Shown: piece after piece, positions 6,980 to 13,406 of the stretch
Layout of the letters: each line of letters starts with the position of its first letter
Position numbering within the stretch: the first letter of the stretch is position 1
Origin: Thermoplasmata archaeon
GTDB lineage: Archaea > Thermoplasmatota > Thermoplasmata > Lutacidiplasmatales > UBA184
Length of the DNA: 17,736 nt
Direction of reading: 5' to 3'
NCBI GenBank assembly: GCA_030040625.1
Contig: JASHTI010000082.1
Location: 1 to 17,736 of the forward strand
Program-made: the position numbers and the translations under genes
Notes under the pieces: model-generated
Databases searched by the model: none
Told to the model about the DNA's origin: nothing
Seen by the model: only the letters and a program-made list of their open reading frames with translations

Positions 6980-7776
6980 TCCCGACGGTCGGATCGTCGA
7001 AAGCGCCGCCGCCGCTCGAAGGAGGGCCTCGGGGGACCGTCGCGCCGCCGGGCCGAGGGAGCGGCGGGTCGGGCGCCCGGCGTCCCCGCACGGCCGCCCA
7101 CCAGGTAGTGGGAACGATAGAACGGATCGAGCCGGATCGGCTCCTCGAGGCGAACGGTGCCCTCGAGCGCGCTGAGCGCGGAGTGGAGGTGCGCGGTCCG
7201 GCTCGCCGCCCTCCCGAGGCTGGAGGTCTTCAGCGCGAGGAGCAGCGCCCCGGCCGTCGGGTCGAGGTACCGCTGCGCATTCGCCTCCGCGAGCTCGGCC
7301 TGGCCCGGTTGCGCGACGTCGGCGTAGATCCCCTCCACCACCGGCACCCGATCCGCGTACTGGTCCGGCTCTCGCGCGTCGGCCAGGATCGGCAGGAGGT
7401 TCGGCCACCGCTCGGCGAGCTTCAGCAACCGGGCGAACGGCCGGAGGCTCCGCTCCACCGCATAGACACGGCCCGCGGGTCCCACGAGGTCCGCGACGTG
7501 GGAGGCCGTCGTGCCGCTGGCGGCCCCCAGATAGAGCCACCGCTCTCCGACGCGCGGCAAGGGCGCGGTCCAGCCCGCGGCGAGGGCCGCCGCGAGCTTG
7601 GAGCGGGGAGGCTCGAACGCGCGAAGGGCCCGGCCGTCGAAGCTGGTCCATCGCTCGCCGTGGACGGACGGGGGCGGACCGACCGCCTCGGTCCAGAACT
7701 CCTCTCGGTCGGTCCGGAGCCGGCGCCACAGCCGCGGTGACTCCGCACCGGGTTGGTACGGCGCGGGTCGCCTCAT
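6976..7776 (-). CDS. flpA: Fibrillarin-like rRNA/tRNA 2'-O-methyltransferase
   Basis: 266 residues from ATG at 7776, overlapping the nop5 stop as ATGA. Family motifs are clear: SAM loop YLGAASGTTASHVADLVG (82-99), the acidic VYAVERS (104-110), ILADAREP (130-137), GIYADVAQPGQAE (149-161), and ALKTSS with the probable catalytic Lys183. With Nop5, L7Ae and box C/D guide RNAs it methylates ribose 2'-OH groups of rRNA and tRNA. L7Ae is not in this window. Unusual: after the core ends near 228 there is a ~38-residue tail rich in Arg and Pro (GARPAAPSARRR, FERRRRFRRS). Archaeal fibrillarins normally stop near the core, at about 210-230 residues. The stop codon overlaps that of the convergent DRG gene. 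Confidence 0.95.
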   Translation of the reverse strand: MRRPAPYQPGAESPRLWRRLRTDREEFWTEAVGPPPSVHGERWTSFDGRALRAFEPPRSKLAAALAAGWTAPLPRVGERWLYLGAASGTTASHVADLVGPAGRVYAVERSLRPFARLLKLAERWPNLLPILADAREPDQYADRVPVVEGIYADVAQPGQAELAEANAQRYLDPTAGALLLALKTSSLGRAASRTAHLHSALSALEGTVRLEEPIRLDPFYRSHYLVGGRAGTPGARPAAPSARRRDGPPRPSFERRRRFRRSDRRD

Positions 7777-8654
7777 CGGCGCCCTCCCCGGAGCGCGCGG
7801 ACGCGGGCGTCCCGACGCGCGACGAGCCGGCCCGAGAGGTCGGCATGGGTCCAGGCGTCCGCCCGCGCGGCGATGACGGCGAGCGCCGCGACGCTGCGCG
7901 CGAACGCGCCACGACGGTCCGCGGGGACCTCCTCGGCGCGGTCGGCGAGGTAGAGGAGGCCGTGGCGGGGACCGCGTCCGGCGGACGGCCGGCGTCGGGC
8001 GCCGAGCAACTGGAGGCGCGCCCCCGGCATCCGGGCGAGGGGCGGGAGACCCCCGGCGGCGGCGATCAGACGGGCGGCGGTGCGTCCGCCGACGAGCGCC
8101 GACAGGTTCGGGGCCACGCGGCTCGCCTCGGCGTCCAGACGGGCGCGGAGGGCGGCGTGCTCGACCGCGAGCAGCGCCCGAGCGCGTTGCCAGGCCTCCG
8201 CGTGGGCTGAAAGACTGGTCCCCGGCACCGCCACGAACGCCTCGGCGGCCCGCTCCTCCCGTCCGACGGTCCGCTCGATCCGCTCCTCCTCGCGGGCCAG
8301 GCTCGCCAAGAGCTCGCCGGGCGCGCGGAGGGCGGCTTCGAGGTCGCTGCGGGCGCGGCCGAGGATCCAAGCCCGCTCGTTCTCGCCGGTCACCGAGGGG
8401 AGACTGCGCAGATCCTCCCGCCACCCGGCGGGGGACTCCAGCGCCACGCGCCGTCCGAGCGCGGACGCCAGCGCGGCCGCCAGCGTGCGATCCGCGGCCT
8501 GGAGGGGCGTCGTCGTCGGGAGGGCACGGACGGCCTCGAGCAGCGCGATCGGCAGCTCGGCCGCTCGCGGCGAGCGCGGGAACGCCCGGGGTCGGACTCC
8601 GGGCGCGAGGAGGTAGATCGTGTCGAGCCGGGGGAGCAGCCGGGCGGCGTCCAC
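7773..8654 (-). CDS. nop5: Nop5 (Nop56/58-like), box C/D RNP core protein, short form
   Basis: 293 residues from GTG at 8654, 3 bases after the purF stop. Nop5 bridges fibrillarin and L7Ae-bound guide RNA. The N-terminal part is divergent, followed by a probable coiled coil (~100-175). The NOP domain is clear: EASRVAPNLSALVGGRTAARL (176-196), AAGGLPPLARMPGARLQLLGA (199-219), RHGLLY (230-235) and FARSVAALAVIAARAD (251-266). Odd points: archaeal Nop5 is usually near 400 residues, the loop after LGA is shortened, and there is no Lys/Glu-rich C-terminal tail. Adjacency to flpA, with ATGA coupling, strongly supports the identification. Probably functional, because all core motifs are recognisable. 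Confidence 0.88.
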   Translation of the reverse strand: MDAARLLPRLDTIYLLAPGVRPRAFPRSPRAAELPIALLEAVRALPTTTPLQAADRTLAAALASALGRRVALESPAGWREDLRSLPSVTGENERAWILGRARSDLEAALRAPGELLASLAREEERIERTVGREERAAEAFVAVPGTSLSAHAEAWQRARALLAVEHAALRARLDAEASRVAPNLSALVGGRTAARLIAAAGGLPPLARMPGARLQLLGARRRPSAGRGPRHGLLYLADRAEEVPADRRGAFARSVAALAVIAARADAWTHADLSGRLVARRDARVRALRGGRR

Positions 8655-8657
8655 CGC

Positions 8658-10064
8658 CTAGAACTCCGCGAGGGACTTCTGGAAGCGGTGCCGCTCCTCG
8701 GGGACCTCGACCGGATACCGACCGGTCAGGCAACCGAGGCAGAGCCGCCCCTCCGGCAGCCCGACGGACTCGACCAGGCCGGCGATCGACAGGTAGTGGA
8801 CCGAGTCGGCGGCGATCGCTTCCGCGATCTGGGCCTCGTCGCGCTGGAAGGCGACGAGCTCCTTGCGCTCCTTCATGTCGACGCCGAAGTAGCAGGGGGC
8901 CCGGATCGGCGGGCAGCCGACGCGCACGTCCACGCGCGCGGCCCCGGCGGTGCGGACCATCTCGACGATCTCGCGGAGCGTCGTGCCGCGCACGATCGAG
9001 TCGTCGACCAGCACGACGTTCTTCCCCTTGAGCAGGCCCGGCACCGGGTGGAGCTTGACGCGGACCTCGAACTCGCGCTTGCGCTGGTCCGGCAGGATGA
9101 ACGTCCGCTCGACGAAGCGGTTCTTGATCAGGCCCTCCGCGTACGGGATCCCCGAGGCGCTCGCGTAGCCGAGCGCCTGCGGCCGGGCCGAGTCGGGGAC
9201 CGGCACCACCAGGTCGGCCCGCACGGGCGCCTCGCGGGCCAGCCGCTCGCCGATCCGGTAACGGACATCGTAGACGGGCCGGCCCTCCGCGATCGAGTCG
9301 GGCCGCGAGAAGTAGACCCACTCGAACATGCAGTGCGCCCGGTCGCCGGAGTTCGGGATCGTCGAGGTCCGGACGACCTGGCCCTTGTCGAGGACGACGA
9401 CCTCGCCGGGCTCGAGGTCGCGCAGCGCCTTGCCGCCCATCAGCTCGAGCGCGACCGACTCGCTCGCCACCGCGCTCCCGCCGTCGACGGTCCCGAGCAC
9501 GAGCGGTCGGATACCGAGCGGGTCGCGGAACGCGTAGATCCGCGAGCCGACGAGCAGGACGACCGCGTAGCCGCCGACCAGCTCGCCGGAGGCCCGGCGG
9601 ATCGCCGCCTCCAGCTCACGGGTCCGACCGAACTCGAGCGCGATCAGCTGGGCCATCGTCTCGGAGTCGGCGTTCCCGAGGAGCTCGACCCCCTGCGCCT
9701 CGAGCCGGCGGCGGATCCGCTCGAAGTTCACGATGTTGCCGTTGTGGGCGATCGCCGCGTCCTGGTCGTGGACCTTGACGACGATCGGCTGCGCGTTCTC
9801 GAGGTCGCTCGACCCCGTGGTGGAGTAGCGTACGTGGCCGATGCCGACCGGACCCCGGAGGGTGTCGAGCAGCTCCTGGCCGAAGATCTCGTGGACGAGC
9901 CCCATCCCCTTGCGGTGGAACAGCGTCCCGTGGCTCGTGGTGGCGATCCCGGCCGACTCCTGGCCGCGGTGCTGCAGGGCGCGCAGCCCCCGGAAGAGGT
10001 ACGGCGCCGCTCCCTTTCCCTGGAGCGACACCCCGACGACGCCGCAGTGCTCCCGTGCCGGCAT
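8658..10064 (-). CDS. purF: Amidophosphoribosyltransferase
   Basis: 468 residues from ATG at 10064. It makes 5-phosphoribosylamine from PRPP and glutamine, the first committed step of purine synthesis. The N-terminal glutaminase half has the nucleophile Cys7 (EHCGVVG; six residues precede it, so a short propeptide is probably removed), LRALQHRGQESAGI (28-41), RYSTTG (79-84) and AHNGNIVN (106-113). The C-terminal half has the PRPP loop VLVDDSIVRGTT (351-362). Four cysteines match the Fe-S ligands of the Bacillus-type enzyme: Cys245 (HCMFEWVYFSRPDS), Cys391 (APCYFG), Cys442 and Cys445 (LCLGC). A 4Fe-4S cluster and oxygen sensitivity are therefore inferred. It leads an operon with nop5 and flpA. 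Confidence 0.97.
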   Translation of the reverse strand: MPAREHCGVVGVSLQGKGAAPYLFRGLRALQHRGQESAGIATTSHGTLFHRKGMGLVHEIFGQELLDTLRGPVGIGHVRYSTTGSSDLENAQPIVVKVHDQDAAIAHNGNIVNFERIRRRLEAQGVELLGNADSETMAQLIALEFGRTRELEAAIRRASGELVGGYAVVLLVGSRIYAFRDPLGIRPLVLGTVDGGSAVASESVALELMGGKALRDLEPGEVVVLDKGQVVRTSTIPNSGDRAHCMFEWVYFSRPDSIAEGRPVYDVRYRIGERLAREAPVRADLVVPVPDSARPQALGYASASGIPYAEGLIKNRFVERTFILPDQRKREFEVRVKLHPVPGLLKGKNVVLVDDSIVRGTTLREIVEMVRTAGAARVDVRVGCPPIRAPCYFGVDMKERKELVAFQRDEAQIAEAIAADSVHYLSIAGLVESVGLPEGRLCLGCLTGRYPVEVPEERHRFQKSLAEF

Positions 10065-10114
10065 CGGTAGCGAGGGCCTAGGCCGGCCTCACACCGGAGG
10101 GAGCGGCGCCCGGG

Positions 10115-10122
10115 ACTTAAGC
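10115..10122 (-). promoter_or_regulatory. Putative TATA element of the purF-nop5-flpA operon
   Basis: The minus strand reads GCTTAAGT in an otherwise GC-only region, centred about 54 bases before the purF ATG. A start site about 26 bases further on would leave a leader near 28 bases. It is the only AT-rich candidate in the gap. No purine operator or riboswitch was recognised. Confidence 0.45.
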
Positions 10123-10184
10123 GGAGCGCCGCGCCGGCGTGCCCAGGTGACGGCGACGCCACCGCGGCCCACCGAGAATCGGTT

Positions 10185-10210
10185 CCGCCCGCCCCCGGAG
10201 GGGCGGGCGG
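10185..10210 (-). other. Strong GC-only stem-loop after rpl12
   Basis: A perfect 11-base inverted repeat, CCGCCCGCCCC and GGGGCGGGCGG, around a 4-base loop (10196-10199). It starts 15 bases after the rpl12 stop on the minus strand. No T-run follows, so it does not look like an archaeal or bacterial intrinsic terminator; it could stabilise the 3' end of the stalk mRNA or slow polymerase. A smaller repeat, ACCGA/TCGGT (10170-10183), lies just beyond. The rest of the 161-base gap to purF holds only the TATA-like box. Confidence 0.55.
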
Positions 10211-10225
10211 TGTCGGGGTCGGCTC

Positions 10226-10540
10226 TCAGCCGAAGAGCGCGGAGAGGCCCTCGGCCGCCTCCTCTTCGGAGACGCCCTTCTCCTCGGGCTTCGCCTCTTC
10301 CTTCTTCTCGGCCTTGCCTTCCTTCTTGTCGGCCGGTGCCGCCGCCGCGCTCGGCGCGGCGAACGTCTCGGCCTTCGCGAGGAGCTCGGCGAGGTTGACC
10401 CCCTCGAGCGAGGCGAGCAGGGCCTTCAGGCGCGCGGCGTCCGGTGCGACGCCCGCGGCCGTGAGGACCCCGCCGAGGCCCTTCTCATCGATCGGCTTCT
10501 GGGCAGCGTTCAGCAGTAGGGCTCCGTAGACGTACTCCAT
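10226..10540 (-). CDS. rpl12: Ribosomal protein P1 (archaeal L12/aP1)
   Basis: 104 residues from ATG at 10540, with AAGGAG 6 bases upstream. The protein opens MEYVYGALLLNAA, followed by a helical dimerisation/L10-binding domain (to ~60), a flexible Ala/Pro hinge (61-70), a Lys/Glu-rich linker (71-95) and the universal stalk end GLSALFG that recruits translational GTPases. Length and layout are normal for archaeal P1. It is the third gene of rpl1-rpl10-rpl12, 34 bases after rpl10, with the strong ribosome site expected for a protein needed in several copies per ribosome. Since L10 here lacks its own acidic tail, this protein supplies all factor-binding tails. Confidence 0.97.
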   Translation of the reverse strand: MEYVYGALLLNAAQKPIDEKGLGGVLTAAGVAPDAARLKALLASLEGVNLAELLAKAETFAAPSAAAAPADKKEGKAEKKEEAKPEEKGVSEEEAAEGLSALFG

Positions 10541-10546
10541 CGTCTT

Positions 10547-10552
10547 CTCCTT
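10547..10552 (-). promoter_or_regulatory. Shine-Dalgarno site of rpl12
   Basis: The minus strand reads AAGGAG with a 6-base spacer to the ATG at 10540. It is one of the clearest ribosome-binding sites in the window, fitting a protein made in excess over L10. Confidence 0.8.
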
Positions 10553-10574
10553 GTGGTACCGAGGACCCGCCCCG

Positions 10575-11435
10575 TCAGCCCGACACGGCGCGGCCGACGG
10601 CGGCCGCCTCCTTCATCGCCTGCACGAACAGCGGCTCGATCGTCTCCTTGGTCGGGTAGCCGACGGCGACCGCGAGCCCGAGGGCGCGGCGGTGGGCCCG
10701 CCCGACGATGCCGGGAAGGCTCGCCGGCGTCGGGATCGCGAGCTCGACCGCCAGACCGACGGCCCGCGCGTGCGCGCGGCCCAGGTCGCTGCGGAGCGCG
10801 GCGAGGTCGACCGCCAGGACGCTCGGGGGGTAGAACGTCGTGCCCTCGACGAGGCCCCGGACCGCGAGTCCGACCTCGAGCGGGCGGATGTCCATCCGCG
10901 TGAGCAGCCCGGCGACCTCGCGGGAGATCGTCTGGCCGGCGCGCACGATCGTGGTGTCCTTCTTGAGAACGACCTTCCCCTTCTCGATCGCCGCGGGGAA
11001 GCCGGCGTGCTGCAGCTCGCCGACGATCGGGCCGGGCTTGAAGCTGGTGGTGCCGGCCGGAACGAGGATGTCCTGCGGGGCGACCTCGCCGCCCCGGGCC
11101 GGGGTCGGCGAGCGGGTCCGGGCGAACTCGTCGAAGATGGCGAACGGGTTCCCTTCGGCGGTCAGGAGCGCGGTCTGATCGTCGAGCTGCTCGAGCAGCG
11201 GCCGGAGCGCCGGTCGCTCCTCGGCGGCGGAGCCGAGCGCATGGGCGAGCGCGCTGTTGGTCGCGACGGTGATCGGGTGGCCGCGCGCGCGGAGCTCGCG
11301 CCGCATCGACTGCAGCGCGGCCGCCGGCACCCCACGGATCCCCACGAGGGCGGTGACGGGCCGGGCGAGAACGCTCTCGCGCAGCGCCTTAACGCGGGCG
11401 ATCTTCTCGGGACGGACCTCGCCTCGGCCGGGCAT
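10575..11435 (-). CDS. rpl10: Ribosomal protein L10 (P0, stalk base), without acidic C-terminal tail
   Basis: 286 residues from ATG at 11435, with GGAGGT 6 bases upstream. It anchors P1 dimers on the 23S rRNA GTPase centre. The rRNA-binding part includes PEKIARVKALRE (9-20), ALVGIRGVPAAALQSMRRELR (29-49) and EGNPFAIF (94-101). The archaeal insertion follows with DILVPAGTT (122-130), FKPGPIVGELQHAG (132-145) and KVVLKKDTTIVRAGQ (154-168). Residues ~200-284 form the P1-binding helices, where HARAVGLAVELAIPT and HRRALGLAVAVGYPT are two copies of one repeat. It ends at AVGRAVSG. Archaeal L10 usually goes on to a charged linker and an LFG-type end shared with P1, about 310-350 residues. Only 34 bases remain before rpl12, so no frameshifted tail exists. 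Confidence 0.95.
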   Translation of the reverse strand: MPGRGEVRPEKIARVKALRESVLARPVTALVGIRGVPAAALQSMRRELRARGHPITVATNSALAHALGSAAEERPALRPLLEQLDDQTALLTAEGNPFAIFDEFARTRSPTPARGGEVAPQDILVPAGTTSFKPGPIVGELQHAGFPAAIEKGKVVLKKDTTIVRAGQTISREVAGLLTRMDIRPLEVGLAVRGLVEGTTFYPPSVLAVDLAALRSDLGRAHARAVGLAVELAIPTPASLPGIVGRAHRRALGLAVAVGYPTKETIEPLFVQAMKEAAAVGRAVSG

Positions 11436-11441
11436 CGCGCG

Positions 11442-11447
11442 ACCTCC
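11442..11447 (-). promoter_or_regulatory. Shine-Dalgarno site of rpl10
   Basis: The minus strand reads GGAGGT, overlapping the last base of the rpl1 stop codon, with a 6-base spacer to the ATG at 11435. The arrangement suggests translational coupling of rpl1 and rpl10. Confidence 0.8.
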
Positions 11448-12076
11448 TACCAGAGCCGGACCGCCGGCCCCATCGTCGTCTTGACGTAGACCGACTCGAT
11501 GTTCGATCGGCCCCGCTCGAGCTTGCCGGTGATGCGCGCGAGCACCGCGTCGACGTTGCCGGCGATATCCTCCGGCTTCATCGACCGCGTGCCGACCGGC
11601 GCGTGGAACGTGCGGTTGCCCTTCGAGCGGATGCGCACGCTGCGCTGCAGCGCGCGGATGAGGTTGCTCGGATCCGTCCCCGGGGCGACCGGCCGCGGCA
11701 TCTTGCCGCGCGGGCCGAGGACGACGCCGAGCCGCTTGCCGATCGTCGGCATCAGCGGCGCTTCGGCGAGGAAGAAGTCGATCGTGTCGACCGCCTTGCG
11801 GGCGCCCTTGACGAAGTCGTCGAGCTCCTGGCCGGCGACGGTCACGTCCGCGACGTTCCGGACCTTCTGCAGCAGCTCGGCGGAACCGATCACCGCGACC
11901 CGGGCCGGCCGGCCCCGCCCGTTCGGGAGCGGCACCTCCTCCTCGAGGCGGTTCTTCGGGACGGAGAGGTCCAGGTCCTTCAGGTTGACCGCGACCTCGA
12001 CGGTCTCGGTGAACTTGCGTTCGGGCGCCTTCTGGAGCGCCTCGGCCACGACTTCGGTGGAGGAACGATCGGGCAT
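11447..12076 (-). CDS. rpl1: Ribosomal protein L1
   Basis: 209 residues from ATG at 12076, normal length for archaeal L1. It forms the mobile L1 stalk near the E site. Motifs: RKFTETVEVAVNLKDLDLS (20-38), LGPRGKMPRPV (120-130), the RNA-binding signature of the family, and VGTRSMKPEDIAGNVDAVL (161-179). It is the first gene of rpl1-rpl10-rpl12; the L11 gene that often precedes it in archaea is absent here. Methanococcal L1 represses its own mRNA by binding a mimic of its rRNA site; whether that holds here cannot be seen. Its promoter is probably the CTCAAATA at 12121-12128. Confidence 0.97.
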   Translation of the reverse strand: MPDRSSTEVVAEALQKAPERKFTETVEVAVNLKDLDLSVPKNRLEEEVPLPNGRGRPARVAVIGSAELLQKVRNVADVTVAGQELDDFVKGARKAVDTIDFFLAEAPLMPTIGKRLGVVLGPRGKMPRPVAPGTDPSNLIRALQRSVRIRSKGNRTFHAPVGTRSMKPEDIAGNVDAVLARITGKLERGRSNIESVYVKTTMGPAVRLW

Positions 12077-12120
12077 CGACGACCTGGAGCGGGGAGCGTT
12101 TCGCGCCGAGAAGCCCTCCC

Positions 12121-12128
12121 TATTTGAG
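12121..12128 (-). promoter_or_regulatory. Putative TATA element of the rpl1-rpl10-rpl12 operon
   Basis: The minus strand reads CCTCAAATAGGG, the only AT-rich stretch in the 90-base gap, centred about 48 bases before the rpl1 ATG. The implied leader is about 22 bases. A weak AGGT precedes the ATG. Confidence 0.5.
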
Positions 12129-12166
12129 GCTTCGCTTGCGCACCGGCGGAGGAAGGGCCCGCCGGG

Positions 12167-12844
12167 CTACGCCGGCGCCGGGTAGGCGACGAACGGGCCC
12201 TCGACGTACTCCCGGACCTTCTCCGCGCCGAGCTCCTGCCCGATCCGGTAGACGTCGCGGAGCGTCGCGGTCGCCGCCTCCGGGGTCGGCGCCGGGATCG
12301 CGCGGCGGCTCGCCACTACCGGTCGCGCGTGCCGGTCGATGCAGAACAGCACCGCCTCCAGCGCGGGGAACGCGAGCTGGAACAGGCGCAGCTGGAGCTG
12401 GACGTCCGGCGGGATCGGGTCCGCCCGGAAGCTCTTCATCTCGTAGAACCGCGCCCGACCGTCCCAGTAGTCGGGCTGGGCGTACACCCCGACGGCCTCG
12501 CCGATCAGGATCACGCGGCTCCTCGGGCGCGCCAGCCCGGCGATCTCGCTCCCCCGGTAGACGCGGACGACCTCCTCGATCTCCTGGCGCGTCGCGGCGA
12601 GCTCCGCCGGGGCGAGCGCCACGGCCTGCTCCTCCAGCGCCTCGTCCAGAAGGACCGCGGCGTGCCGCCCGATCGCCGCCTGGGTCGGGCGGCGGCCGGC
12701 GCGGATCTGATGGCCGAACTCGCTGAGGGCGCTGTCGATCGCCTTGCCGACGGCCATCGCCACCCGGTCCCGCTCCTCCGGGGGCGGTCGAGGATGGAGC
12801 CGGCGTACGACCTCGTGGGTCGCGATCATGCGGATCGTGCGCAC
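12167..12844 (-). CDS. Putative PD-(D/E)XK nuclease-fold protein
   Basis: 225 residues from GTG at 12844, with GGAG 8 bases upstream; ATG at 12829 is an alternative start. The central part looks like a PD-(D/E)XK core: a strand VILIGEAVGV (111-120), then QPDYWDG (123-129) with the motif Asp125, then ARFYEMKSF (131-139) with Glu135-x-Lys137, then VQLQLRLFQLAF (148-159), which resembles the Gln-containing helix of Cas4/RecB-type nucleases. Residues 20-100 are helical and charged. No cysteines are placed as in the Fe-S cluster of Cas4 (only Cys168). The likely activity is a metal-dependent DNA nuclease, but target and role are unknown. It is divergent from rpl44e across a symmetric TATA box and lies upstream of the rpl1 operon. 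Confidence 0.65.
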   Translation of the reverse strand: MRTIRMIATHEVVRRLHPRPPPEERDRVAMAVGKAIDSALSEFGHQIRAGRRPTQAAIGRHAAVLLDEALEEQAVALAPAELAATRQEIEEVVRVYRGSEIAGLARPRSRVILIGEAVGVYAQPDYWDGRARFYEMKSFRADPIPPDVQLQLRLFQLAFPALEAVLFCIDRHARPVVASRRAIPAPTPEAATATLRDVYRIGQELGAEKVREYVEGPFVAYPAPA

Positions 12845-12880
12845 GGCCGGTGCTCCGGGGGGCCGGTCCGGGCCCGAACG

Positions 12881-12890
12881 GGTATATACG
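12881..12890. promoter_or_regulatory. Symmetric TATA box between the nuclease-like gene and rpl44e
   Basis: GTATATAC at 12882-12889 is its own reverse complement. On the plus strand it is centred about 27 bases before the rpl44e ATG (12913), which suits a nearly leaderless transcript. On the minus strand it lies about 41 bases before the GTG at 12844. One TBP site could serve both genes, with flanking BRE sequences setting direction. This is the best TATA box in the window. Confidence 0.75.
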
Positions 12891-12912
12891 CGACGCACCT
12901 CGTGAACCGCCG

Positions 12913-13197
12913 ATGCACTATCCTAAGGTCGTCTCGACGTATTGCCCGAAGTGCAAGACGCACACGGAGCACGAGGTCGAGAAGGGCAAGAAGCGCCCCG
13001 CTTCGGAGCTCCGCTGGGGCCAGCGCCGGTTCCGTCGGGCGACGCGCGGCTACGGGGGCTTTCCGCGGCCGAAGCCGGAAGGCCGCGCGAAGGCGGTCCG
13101 CCGGGTCTACCTGAAGTACCGATGCAAGAAGTGCCGCTACACGGTCCAGCCGCCGAGCTGGCGCGCCAGCTCCCTCGAGCTGGTCGAGAAGCACTGA
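12913..13197 (+). CDS. rpl44e: Ribosomal protein L44e
   Basis: 94 residues from ATG at 12913; the usual archaeal length is 92-95. A large-subunit protein near the E site. Two CxxC pairs, Cys11/Cys14 (TYCPKCKTHTEH) and Cys71/Cys74 (YRCKKCRYTVQ), form a zinc ribbon. A basic middle part has RGYGGFPRPKPEG (45-57), a conserved loop. It opens the plus-strand cluster rpl44e-rps27e-aIF2alpha-nop10, an order conserved in many archaea, and is driven by the TATA box at 12881-12890. Confidence 0.97.
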   Translation: MHYPKVVSTYCPKCKTHTEHEVEKGKKRPASELRWGQRRFRRATRGYGGFPRPKPEGRAKAVRRVYLKYRCKKCRYTVQPPSWRASSLELVEKH

Positions 13198-13208
13198 GGA
13201 TCCCCGCG

Positions 13209-13385
13209 ATGCGAGCCCCCTCTCCGTTCTGGGTCGTGAAGTGCCCGGACTGCTCGACCGAGCAGACGGTCTTCAGCCGGCCCGCCAGCGCGGTGAGCTG
13301 CTCGGTCTGCGGGGCGACCGTCGCGACGCCGACCGGTGGCCAGGCGAAGCTCCGCGGCGAGCTCGTCCGCTCGCTCGGCGGGTGA
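13209..13385 (+). CDS. rps27e: Ribosomal protein S27e
   Basis: 58 residues from ATG at 13209, 11 bases after rpl44e; a GAGGA overlaps the upstream stop region. A C4 zinc ribbon is formed by Cys12/Cys15 (VKCPDCSTEQTVF) and Cys31/Cys34 (VSCSVCGATV), followed by PTGGQAKLRGELV (41-53), matching the family signature. Small-subunit protein of archaea and eukaryotes. Length is normal. Confidence 0.95.
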   Translation: MRAPSPFWVVKCPDCSTEQTVFSRPASAVSCSVCGATVATPTGGQAKLRGELVRSLGG

Positions 13386-13406
13386 CGGGCAGGACCCGGT
13401 CGTCGG

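Noticed and set aside
5822..7912. A 696-codon open frame on the minus strand
   Set aside because: Antisense to the DRG gene and out of frame over fibrillarin, both of which carry full motif sets.
8688..10070. A 460-codon open frame on the plus strand
   Set aside because: Exactly antisense to purF, which has every catalytic motif; the antisense product has no recognisable domain.
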